Assembly: GCA_029298735.1 (NCBI GenBank)
Contig: JANSLP010000459.1
Span: 1-21,336 of the forward strand
Reading direction: 5' to 3'
Length of the DNA stretch: 21,336 nt
Source of the DNA: Ophiostoma sp. CBS 140.51
Taxonomy: Eukaryota > Ascomycota > Sordariomycetes > Ophiostomatales > Ophiostomataceae
Every line of letters begins with the position of its first letter. Position 1 is the first letter of the stretch. This document shows, piece after piece, positions 10,047-18,012 of the stretch. The position numbers were made by a program, and so were the translations under genes. A model generated the notes under the pieces. The model was not told the DNA's origin, searched no databases, and saw nothing but the letters and a program-made list of their open reading frames with translations.

Positions 10047-10200
10047 AGAATGGTATCGTTTTTATATGAAGATTTTAGACGAATCTCGATTATGTACTTT
10101 TACCTATGTAGTGTGGCAGAGGCCTAGCTTAGAACACAATCTATCTGACGATATACACAGAACTCATCCCACATGCTGGTTCCAGGAATGATGGCTATTA

Positions 10201-11234
10201 TCAGAGCAGATACCACACTCGAGCGTGTCCAACGATTCTAGTCGTCCAGTCGTCCTGTCGTCCATAGGGATAGCCGGCGCCGACGGACTCCCTGCCCTGT
10301 GTGTCTTCTTCTGTCCTCCAGCAATATACTTGACAATCAAGAAAAAATTGTTCCCCGCATACACTGGCGTCCTGAATAAAGTCTCCTCCGGAATAGTATG
10401 CAGCTTTTCGCCAACGTACATGTAGTACGCCTCTAACCACCAGATAGTGCGCCAGCAGCCTCGGTCTCTGGTACTGTGTATCTTTTGGGTGCCCATGCCA
10501 ATGACGTGTCCAACGATGGTTTTTTACGGTGTCGTCAATGTGACGATAATGCTGAACTCAATTGGAGATCTCGTGAATCGTTGCGAGTAGTCGAGAGGCG
10601 GATTAAAACGGTGCCTACTGCGCACTTGTGCTCAAACCGGGGCATATTCCCCTCGAGCAGATAGAAAATTGAAAGATTGCCAACACGGAACGGCAGAGAC
10701 CATCTGTCAACATCTTCTTGTAAAACGACCGTTACATTCATACCCCAGTAGATCATATCAGTGACGGCAATGCCAAATTCGTCGAATTCCGCTTGGATGG
10801 TCCAGAACAAGCCTTTGGGCTCGATCGTCTTGTTTTGCAAAATGTAAATGCTGCCGAAGACATTCGCTGTATGCCCACGGAAATGGACAGGAGTCGTGTT
10901 TGATCGTATATTATATTGTCCCATTTAAGCAGGTATATGACTTGACTGGAACGTTTGCAAATGTTCGTGGTGTAGGAATGGGCGGTGTTTACATGGCGAC
11001 GTAAAAAAACTAACCTTCTTCGAAAAATCCTTTATGGCCTGGAAAGGTTGCGTTGATAAAATTCTTGTTTGCTGGGGTACGTGGAACATCTCTGGCGAAC
11101 CTAAGATCAAACGGCGCAGTGATATGTATTGAAGAAGCAACATCAAGCTCTCGGGACGTCTCATTGTCGCTGCTCGTGGGAGTCGTGGCAGCGTTGCCAA
11201 GAGCAGACTCGACATCCTTGTTGGAAGAGAACAT
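10201..11234 (-). CDS. Orphan protein gene, three-exon model or decaying
   Basis: I do not recognise this product. A minus-strand frame opens at ATG 11234 and runs to a GTTAGT donor at 11014. An acceptor (ACAG) at 10868-10867 rejoins the frame in phase and gives a continuous hydrophobic/aromatic segment down to about 10619. A weak donor (GTAGGC, 10618) and an acceptor (TTCAG, ending 10552) then give an open frame to a stop at 10201. The spliced model is 819 nt (272 aa). An alternative frame over 10551-10164 looks more protein-like (Tyr/Phe/Val-rich, Gly-flanked) but contains one TAA near 10527 and a frameshift relative to the upstream exon. So either the last intron is mis-modelled or the gene is inactivated. 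There is no signal peptide or motif known to me. Confidence 0.35.
10240..10263. repeat. Short tandem repeat, three copies of an 8-nt unit
   Basis: The unit (A/T)GTCGTCC occurs three times in a row. Its 8-nt period does not preserve a reading frame, so if the 3' part of the minus-strand orphan gene is coding here, gain or loss of a unit would shift its frame. That fits the ambiguous frames around this point. Confidence 0.55.
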
Positions 11235-12054
11235 ATCTTCTGTCGAGCCCAGTCGCCAAGGAAAAAAATATCTTTGATGACGTTTTACAAGTCGTCGTAT
11301 AAATTTCCGTGGTGTCTGTGCTTGTGGTCGTGATCGAGTTGTTGAGAGGCCATCAGGTTTGACTCTGTTGAAAGAATATTCTCGTGGCCCAGAACATGTT
11401 TACCGCCAAATATAGATACAATATATTGTCGCGTAATTGTTGGCCTCATGGCGCATGCATCTCCTGACCTTAAATAATATCATATTGTTCAAGTAGACGG
11501 TTCGACTTGTCGTATTCTGCGGCCTTGTCGCTTGTTTCTCTATTTCTCCCCCCTCTCCTATCCCTCCTTGCCCTTTCGTCCTTCGCCTGTTTTTTTTCTA
11601 TTTTCTACTTTCTAAATTTGTACCACAGGCTCAAAAACTACTTTCCCACCTCCATCTGTTGTACATCGTACCTCGCTTGATTCTCAGGAGACTTATGCGC
11701 GCGCCCATTGTTCTAAGTCTTCGTAAGAAAACTGACATTCGTCTAAGCGCCAACATACCACCACTACGACGTAATACTATGGACATAGGCTGCTAAATAC
11801 ATTTTATTGGTCGGTTCACTTCCTTGCTACTATCTGCCGCCAGCTAATTGGCTACTGGCAACATTAAATGGGGCGAGCATCAACACCGGCTGTGGCGGGG
11901 CAGCTGTTTCTTAAGTATCTTCGTGTACCAAATTTATCCCGTATGGGTTTACTAACACATCGCCATCTTTCCATATCAACAACCATCAATACTTAAAGGG
12001 CGCAACGAGTCTGGAAACACCAGCAAAACAAGGGTCAATGCCGTGAACAGCATC
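11235..12054. other. Gene-free spacer between the two orphan genes
   Basis: This 820-nt stretch is more A/T-rich than the flanking genes and has no long open frame with coding character. It should hold divergent promoters for the minus-strand orphan gene and the repeat-protein gene. A C/T-rich tract at about 11537-11610 resembles the pyrimidine blocks before other genes here. The plus-strand frame of the next gene stays open back to about 11959, so an upstream exon there cannot be excluded. Confidence 0.5.
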
Positions 12055-12939
12055 ATGGACAGTGCCGTGGATAGAGTCGCGGAAAGCACCGACGGCGACG
12101 CCAAAGCCCACACAAACGATAGCACAGATGGCAGGGTTCTCGACACCACAAACGGCTCCATAGACGACGATACAAACGACAGCATAAATGACAGCACGCA
12201 CGACAACACAGACGACGGCACAAATGACGACAGAAATAATGGTGCCAGAGACGGAACTAGGAGGACCATTCAACTCAGCATTGACGCTATGTCACGCGAC
12301 GCATTGAGGCAGAACCGAACAATGCGATGCCTCTACAAAACTAAGTACAGAGAAGAGTCACGTCGCGCTGAGGATGCAATTACCTGGGCCAAGGAGAGGG
12401 TCAATCGATTTTGTGACGCCCTCTTGGCCAACATAGGCGAAAATTCTCTGGACAACGCTGAGGGACAAAAGGAAGGAAGCGCCAACTTCGACATCCAACT
12501 GAACATGGTCAGTTTGCTGCGAACGGAGAAAGCATTTATTCTCTTCGATCTATTTCTTGAAGACTGTAACAGGGAGCTTCGGGATAAAGTCAATAAGAGT
12601 CTCCAGCGGCCCATCCACCTCATTGTCCGGCGACATGGCAATCATTACTTTCACCGCGATCGACGTCTGGATGAAACAATAGGCGGCCAATTTTTACAGG
12701 ACAGAACCCTGGACAAAGGACCGCGGCCACTGTTTAGTGACCTGCAAAACCCACCGCGATACTCTGGTGGAAGACGTGTTGAGGATGCGCCAGTGACAGA
12801 AGTTGAAGTTGACGATGAAATCGACGACGAAGAAGACTATACGGTAACGGAAGAAGATCTTTTACGGGATCAAGAAGAGGACATGGCTTTGATGAGGAGC
12901 ACTGAACAATACGGCGCGGCCACGCCTCCAGGTTTTTGA
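12055..12939 (+). CDS. Hypothetical protein with Asp/Asn/Thr repeat head and acidic tail
   Basis: I do not recognise the family. From ATG 12055 the product is 294 residues. Residues about 5-70 are a low-complexity head of short degenerate units such as TNDS, INDS, THDN and TNDD (about four residues, 12 nt each). A charged central region (about 85-190) has amphipathic, coiled-coil-like stretches and an LNMVSLLRTEKAFILFDLF-like hydrophobic patch. The tail (about 240-285) is rich in Glu/Asp. No signal peptide or membrane segment is seen. The frame is also open upstream to about 11959 and readable from GTG 12043, but 12055 is the first ATG. The gene is not in an obvious operon-like or divergent pair with a known function. 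It may be lineage-specific. I infer a nuclear or cytosolic protein only from its composition. Confidence 0.55.
   Translation: MDSAVDRVAESTDGDAKAHTNDSTDGRVLDTTNGSIDDDTNDSINDSTHDNTDDGTNDDRNNGARDGTRRTIQLSIDAMSRDALRQNRTMRCLYKTKYREESRRAEDAITWAKERVNRFCDALLANIGENSLDNAEGQKEGSANFDIQLNMVSLLRTEKAFILFDLFLEDCNRELRDKVNKSLQRPIHLIVRRHGNHYFHRDRRLDETIGGQFLQDRTLDKGPRPLFSDLQNPPRYSGGRRVEDAPVTEVEVDDEIDDEEDYTVTEEDLLRDQEEDMALMRSTEQYGAATPPGF
12070..12250 (+). repeat. Degenerate 12-nt coding repeat (Asp/Asn/Thr/Ser)
   Basis: Units resembling ACAAACGACAGC recur with variation, encoding alternating Thr/Ile, Asn/His/Asp, Asp and Ser/Asn/Gly. The opposite strand of the same stretch is free of stops in two frames and would encode a Val/Ala/Ser-rich hydrophobic sequence, a by-product of the codon pattern. 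Confidence 0.6.
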
Positions 12940-13864
12940 CGCATGTTGTTTATCTGTCCACCTCGTGTATTTACATTCTTATTTTATGTATTAATGATGG
13001 GCCTTGTTTACATATGTTATAGATCCAAGACTGGATAGGCGCCCGAAAAGTTTAAGCAGCTTGCACCCAATACAATGACCTACCAAGAAAAAAGGAACAA
13101 GTATTGAACCCTTTTCGTTATTAGTTGTAGGCATATTGGTGACCTTCTGAAAGCAACATTAGTACAGCATACGCAATCTGTAGAGATCCTCTTTGCTCGA
13201 GTGAAAGTGATCTCTTCTCTTTTGGTATATCTATACATGACTGACCAAAATAACATCTCGATTTCACTGCTTTGGGGTAAAAGCGGATGCCATTCCGAAT
13301 ATGTCATTACAAAGTGTTCTATCCGCCAAAGAGAGAACTATGGAGGCGGTGTCTAATCACTAAACAACGGCAATGTGTCTGATATGCGTTTCCTGTGCAT
13401 TTATGTACGTCGTATTGGTCGTTATCCATCTACGTGTAAATTGGCCTCTGTGAGAAAAACGCAATTAGTTGCATCTTCCATCGGTTCTTTGGCCGAATTG
13501 TCGTAAGCTCCGCTCTCCTGTAACTGTCTTGTGGTTGGATTCACATAAAAGACAGCGCACGGTGTGGGTGGTGCGACAGGCCGTGAGATTTAAGTCATGC
13601 TGACCGCGCAGAGGATTCCCACGCCCTGAATGAGGATAGAAATGGACAAAGTCGGCTGACAGGGCTAAAAAGGGCATAAAATTGCAGACTTGAGACGGAT
13701 TCTGACCGCTAATTCCTCCGGATTTGTCGGCGCCGCGAAACGTCGTCATCCGTTGTGAGAAACCACCAAAATGGCCAACTACATAAGACGATTTGATTTC
13801 CCAATTTTGTGGCGATCAGTTCCTCTTTTGTACCAACAAAGAAGTCATAAAATCAGCCATAATC
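12940..13864. other. Gene-free spacer before the BBE-like oxidoreductase
   Basis: Open frames here are short (up to 94 codons at 13465-13749 on the minus strand) and show no domain or coding-like composition. The stretch is A/T-richer than the genes. It should hold the 3' end of the repeat-protein gene and the promoter of the FAD oxidoreductase. I see no transposon ends or RNA gene. Confidence 0.5.
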
Positions 13865-15307
13865 ATGTCTTCATCACTGCCACCACTTTCGCTGACCTGC
13901 TCGGTCAAGTTTCCCGTCGCAACAGACAACCTTCACGACCATGTCGTCCGTTGGTCCGACATTCATGTCCATGTCCCAGCCGTTGTTGTGACTGCCAAGT
14001 CTGAGGTGGACGTCGTTGCTGCCGTTAAATACGCCAAGGATAATGGCCTTCGTGTCGTCGTTGCCGGCGGGGGTCACGCCCCGTTCGTGCCCGTCACAGC
14101 CAAGACGCTTTACCTCGACATGTGCCACTTTAAGTCCATCGCTCTCGATGAGACAGCGTCTACGGTTACGATTGGCGGCGGTGTGTTGACTGGCGAGCTT
14201 CTATCGTCACTTCTTGGGAAGGGTTTCTACACAACACTGCCCAACTCAACGGCTGTCGGTGTTGTCGGTGCTGTTCTCGGTGTCGGCAACGGCCCCTTCA
14301 ACAGCCTTCACGGTCTGATGGCCGACAATGTGGAAAGTGCACGTGTCGTCACGGCCTCTGACGAAGGTGTTGCCTCCCATGACATCAGCTACTCGTCATC
14401 TGGCGATGAGAAATCACTGTTTGCGGCCCTCTGCGGAGCTGGGCATGGTCTTGGAGTGGTCGTTTCATTGACGCTCAAGGTCTACCGCGTGGCCAATCTC
14501 AAGCTTGACGGTGGTGACCAGATCTGGCAGCGCCGTGCCGTCTTCCCTGGTCCGACTGTCCGTGATGCCGCAAAGGTATATGTTTCTCTCCTTCCGCTCA
14601 AGGGTCCCACGGCTGCCACCCTCTTGTTCGCACGCAGCCCACCCAGCTCGCCTCGTCCAGGATCTCCTATTATTCTTCTCATTGGCTCGCACTTTGGACC
14701 CGGATCAGAAGCAGAGGCATCGCCTGTGGGTACCATTCTGCTTGGCTCCGACGTTGCTGCCAAGGCCTCCATGACTATCACAGAGGGCGTACCGTTGGCC
14801 AAGATAAATGCCAGCACCGAGCCTTTTAACGCCACTGGTGGGTCCAAGATACTTAACGGCACCTTCTTGTACACCATAAGCGAAGACACTATCGTCTCTC
14901 TGTTTGAGAAGTATGTTGCCTTTACCGACGATAATCCCGACCTTTATTTCACCTACCTGGCCATTGCCGCGTGGGACAACACCAAGGCGCTGGGGCTGGG
15001 CACCACACCAGAGAGGAAGGACAACTTCTTCGTTGCTCGTGACCGCAGCCTCCTTGTCCTCAATGCTGTCTGGTCCAAGGCTGGTGGTGCTGAGGTTGAG
15101 GCCAAGTCTAAGGAGTATGTCGTTGAGATGAAGAAGATTGCTAGCAGTGGTGAAAAGGAACCCGTAATCAGTTTTGCCAATAATCTGTCATTCCCGGCCA
15201 CCATCACGGACTACTACCCACCAGACAAGGTAGAGGAACTGCAAAAGATCAAGACGCGGTGGGATCCCAACGGCATTTTCTGGAGTCCGTCCATGGGACA
15301 TGAGTAG
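13865..15307 (+). CDS. FAD-binding PCMH/BBE-like oxidoreductase
   Basis: From ATG 13865 the product is 480 residues. It has an N-terminal PCMH-type FAD-binding domain (about 35-205) and a C-terminal berberine-bridge segment (DYYPPDKVEELQKIKTRWDP, near 453-472). Enzymes of this group oxidise alcohols, sugars or secondary metabolites with covalent flavin and release hydrogen peroxide. The flavin-attachment His is kept (AGGGHAPF, His71). The second position, usually Cys in bicovalent members, reads LPNSTAVGVVGAVLGVG, so it is apparently Ser/Thr. I expect mono-covalent flavin. There is no signal peptide, so it is probably intracellular, which argues against the secreted AA7 oligosaccharide oxidases despite the GH neighbours. 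An in-frame ATG at 13793 would add 24 residues; 13865 is preferred because family similarity starts just after it. Substrate is unknown. Confidence 0.88.
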   Translation: MSSSLPPLSLTCSVKFPVATDNLHDHVVRWSDIHVHVPAVVVTAKSEVDVVAAVKYAKDNGLRVVVAGGGHAPFVPVTAKTLYLDMCHFKSIALDETASTVTIGGGVLTGELLSSLLGKGFYTTLPNSTAVGVVGAVLGVGNGPFNSLHGLMADNVESARVVTASDEGVASHDISYSSSGDEKSLFAALCGAGHGLGVVVSLTLKVYRVANLKLDGGDQIWQRRAVFPGPTVRDAAKVYVSLLPLKGPTAATLLFARSPPSSPRPGSPIILLIGSHFGPGSEAEASPVGTILLGSDVAAKASMTITEGVPLAKINASTEPFNATGGSKILNGTFLYTISEDTIVSLFEKYVAFTDDNPDLYFTYLAIAAWDNTKALGLGTTPERKDNFFVARDRSLLVLNAVWSKAGGAEVEAKSKEYVVEMKKIASSGEKEPVISFANNLSFPATITDYYPPDKVEELQKIKTRWDPNGIFWSPSMGHE

Positions 15308-15778
15308 GTTGTATAATGCGGTTTTGACTGTACTTTAAAGCGTACAAAGACCTCTGGATTCCATTGCCAGATAACAGAAATACATGTTGCAATTGTAATG
15401 CATATTAAGATAATGCTTGATGTCTTCATACTTATTTCGAGAAATGTTTCAGACTTACGATCTATATATCCTCCGTGCCTTCATCCAACAACTATCCGCA
15501 GTCAATCCGGCGCATTAAACCTAAGGTTCGTGCGCCAAATAAAAACACACCAAAAGCAGCAATTGTCATTGGTTTCAAGCGTCGCAATGAACGCCAGCAC
15601 CTTCGCCAATTAAATCTTTCGAGATGATATTAATTCTGTGTACGCCAAGATATGGTCGATTGACGAATGTATTATCAACAGCGAGCCCCTCCATCTATGT
15701 AAACATGTTATCTTCTCTGGCAAAGCTCCTACAAATGTATCCCACAACTCCAATAGCACACACACCGCCAACAACACT
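15308..15778. other. Convergent spacer between oxidoreductase and GH7 gene
   Basis: The flanking genes converge here, so the 470 nt should contain both 3' UTRs and polyadenylation regions. It is A/T-rich with no long open frame of coding character and no recognisable RNA gene. Confidence 0.55.
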
Positions 15779-17044
15779 CTACTTGCACTTTGCAAAGGTC
15801 GAGTTGATCTCACCCCACTTGATATTCGAAAAGGTGACTGCAGTATCAGGCTGCGTGGCCGTGATGTTGGCTGGCGTGCCCTCGGTGGCGCTGCAAGGAC
15901 CGGCCGAACCACCGTCGAGCCAGGCCATATATGTCGAGTTGTCCCACCACACACTCATACTCAAAACCATACCGCGAGCCATGGCCTCTCCCATGCCTTG
16001 TGTGGCGCCCAGACGCAAAAATTCGGAGCCACCGGCGTACTCGCAGTACTCGTCGTCAATGACATTGACCCTGGGATAGCTCGAGAGAGTGACGGCCGCG
16101 TTCAGGATGATATTGCCGTCCTGGACATAAAGACGACGGAACTCGGTCAGAACGCCGTTCTCATCTGTCGGAAACTGGGTCACCACGGTAAATGGCCGTG
16201 ATGTATCGACAGTGTTGCCGGAACCGACACCGTAGAAGCTGTGGTTGCCCTCGAGGTAGGGGTTGAAGGCACACCCGCTGTGGTCACAAACACCGCCCTT
16301 CCCACACTCGGCACCACTGCACTGGTACAGGCCAGTCTGGTTGCAGGTATGCGGGGCCAACTGCGTGGCACGGTCGTTGGCCTCCCAGATGTCGAGCTCG
16401 TTGCAGCAGGAGCCGTATGCATCAATGTTAGCCTTACCGTTAATAAAAGGCTGAACGTAACATTGTGCATCGCAGTACCCTGTTCCATAGCGTGCGCCCC
16501 CCGTGTTTATGCTGTCCTTGCCACCGTTCTCCTCCATCTCAATCATGTAGAGGGCACCGTTCATGCCACACGGCAGCTTCGACACGTCAACCTCAAAGGC
16601 TAGCTCCTGGCCGAGAAGATAAAACATTTCGTATGACTGTTCACCATCCTCAGTGGAGAGAAGGTAGACACGAGGGGTGATCTTGTTGAGGTTGGCATCC
16701 AACTGGATGAGGGTAATGCTTGAGCCATCGGTGGCCACGCCAACTGTCGAGTAGTCTGAGATGCCCTGCATCACGCAGTTCTCCTGGCACGTTTCCACGT
16801 CCGGGCATGCAGTGATGTTGGGTGCGGCGCCTTGAGTGCCACATCCATAGCTGGGTGCGTTGACCTGGTAGACGGCACGCTTGGACGACTCGAGCACCAC
16901 GGCAACTTCCTTTGCAGTACAGCCGCCAGCCTTGGTGCAGTGGTAGGTGGTCAGGCTCGGGTGCACCTCGGTGATGTTGCCTGGGTGTTGAGCGGCGGCG
17001 AGAGACAGCAGCCCAAAGGCGGCAGCGAGTGAAGAGAAGCCCAT
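15779..17044 (-). CDS. Secreted GH7 endo-beta-1,4-glucanase without CBM
   Basis: The 421-residue product is a glycoside hydrolase family 7 enzyme, cutting cellulose chains outside the cell with retention of configuration. A signal peptide (residues 1-19, cleavage after AAAQ) precedes the catalytic domain. The catalytic motif reads ELDIWE: nucleophile Glu216, Asp218 and acid/base Glu221, within GSCCNELDIWEANDRA. Many Cys pairs expected in GH7 are present (YGTGYCDAQC, CGKGGVCDHSGC). The C-terminal part (MGEAMARGMVLSMSVWWD, AWLDGGSAGPC, FSNIKWGEINSTF) is of the endoglucanase type rather than cellobiohydrolase, and the protein ends there, with no linker or cellulose-binding module. The segment between APHTC and FNPY is longer than I expect for a short-loop endoglucanase. 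There is no intron. Three CreA-like sites lie upstream. Confidence 0.93.
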   Translation of the reverse strand: MGFSSLAAAFGLLSLAAAQHPGNITEVHPSLTTYHCTKAGGCTAKEVAVVLESSKRAVYQVNAPSYGCGTQGAAPNITACPDVETCQENCVMQGISDYSTVGVATDGSSITLIQLDANLNKITPRVYLLSTEDGEQSYEMFYLLGQELAFEVDVSKLPCGMNGALYMIEMEENGGKDSINTGGARYGTGYCDAQCYVQPFINGKANIDAYGSCCNELDIWEANDRATQLAPHTCNQTGLYQCSGAECGKGGVCDHSGCAFNPYLEGNHSFYGVGSGNTVDTSRPFTVVTQFPTDENGVLTEFRRLYVQDGNIILNAAVTLSSYPRVNVIDDEYCEYAGGSEFLRLGATQGMGEAMARGMVLSMSVWWDNSTYMAWLDGGSAGPCSATEGTPANITATQPDTAVTFSNIKWGEINSTFAKCK

Positions 17045-17142
17045 TGGTTTGAGTGGATGAAAGAAGATGGCCGTTGTTTGGTTGCAGGTGAGGAGATGAT
17101 GTTAACATTCACTTCATTGTTGTAATCTACACTACATTGCTG

Positions 17143-17150
17143 TATTTATA
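17143..17150 (-). promoter_or_regulatory. TATA box of the GH7 endoglucanase gene
   Basis: On the minus strand this reads TATAAATA and lies about 100 nt before the GH7 start codon, a normal spacing for a fungal cellulase promoter. Confidence 0.5.
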
Positions 17151-17203
17151 CTGTTCAAATTGAAGGATCGCAACAAGTTTTACTCATTTCTCCAAGTTCT
17201 AGT

Positions 17204-17275
17204 CCCCGCAGACTCATCACCCCGGATCCTCATCAACGACAGACACAAAATAAGACCGACGCGGAATTTCCCCAG
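17204..17275 (-). promoter_or_regulatory. Cluster of three CreA-like (SYGGRG) sites upstream of GH7
   Basis: Minus-strand matches to SYGGRG occur at 17204-17209 (GCGGGG), 17220-17225 (CCGGGG) and 17270-17275 (CTGGGG), 160-230 nt upstream of the GH7 start. Closely spaced sites of this type mediate glucose repression by CreA/CRE1 in many cellulase promoters. The motif is short and degenerate, so this is a prediction. Confidence 0.35.
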
Positions 17276-18012
17276 AGGTGAATGTCGAACGCTAATGAGC
17301 AGACCCCTGTCTAAAAGGATTTGAACATTTTCTTCGTCCCATGTCTCTATGTTGTCTGTGCCAAGTGCGTGAACGGATTCCGGGGTATCTAAATGGCCCC
17401 CAACGACACCTTACAGTCCGTGATATCCAGCGAGAAGACAAACTGAGTATGTGCAAGTGCAACCCCGAAATGAACGGCGATGGAAAGTTGACAATATCTT
17501 GTGAGGTTCTCTTTTCAGGGCATGCGGGGCTAGTAAACACTACTGCAACCATACGGGATGGAGCGTGTCCAGCGACTCCAGCGACCCACCCCACGAACTG
17601 TCTCTACCAAAGGGATTCTCGGCTATCAACGGCCGCACATCGGCCGGTATTAAACAAACGTTCCTCCAACTCAGACACGCACCCGGACGCCCGTTCATTG
17701 CTCCGGTTTGGTCTTCACCGAAATGAAAGCTCGTACGAAACGAGGCCGATGCTGCAATATGCCGTCCAGTGCGAGCTATTGCATAATAAGCAACTTGCAT
17801 CTTAGCAAGAATACACCGGGATAAGGGTAATCCGTACCGTGGACATGGTTATCGTCGGTGGCAACATCTGTTTATCTTTCTGTTCATAACATACGACCTT
17901 GCACATTTCAGAAGCAGCCTGCGAGGACATCGAAGGGAACCATCACGAGCATCTAGTTTCACTCTCTAGAAACGCACACGGCCCAAATTTCCAAGACGCC
18001 AAACCAACAACC
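17276..18012. other. Divergent spacer between GH7 and GH88 genes
   Basis: This part holds no convincing gene. A 154-codon plus-strand frame (17341-17805) has no domain or coding-like composition and overlaps other open frames. As GH7 and GH88 are divergent, the whole 17045-18012 interval may act as a shared promoter region. An in-frame ATG at 17899 lies upstream of the chosen GH88 start, and a TTTCAG near 17906-17911 could be a leader-intron acceptor. Confidence 0.45.

Noticed and set aside
10221..10237. Similarity between a GAGCGTGTCCA-type stretch here and one near 17563
   Set aside because: The match is only about 14 of 16 bases and does not extend, so chance is more likely than a dispersed repeat.
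11501..11512. GGTTCGA-like T-loop suggesting a tRNA
   Set aside because: No acceptor stem, anticodon arm or D-loop pairs with it at the required distances.
11976..12273. Minus-strand hydrophobic frames opposite the Asp/Asn/Thr repeat
   Set aside because: The Val/Ala/Ser pattern arises from the complement of the 12-nt repeat, and two frames are open at once, which is typical of repeats rather than genes.
17341..17805. Plus-strand frame of 154 codons between GH7 and GH88
   Set aside because: There is no domain, it overlaps minus-strand frames of similar quality, and it lies in the divergent promoter region.
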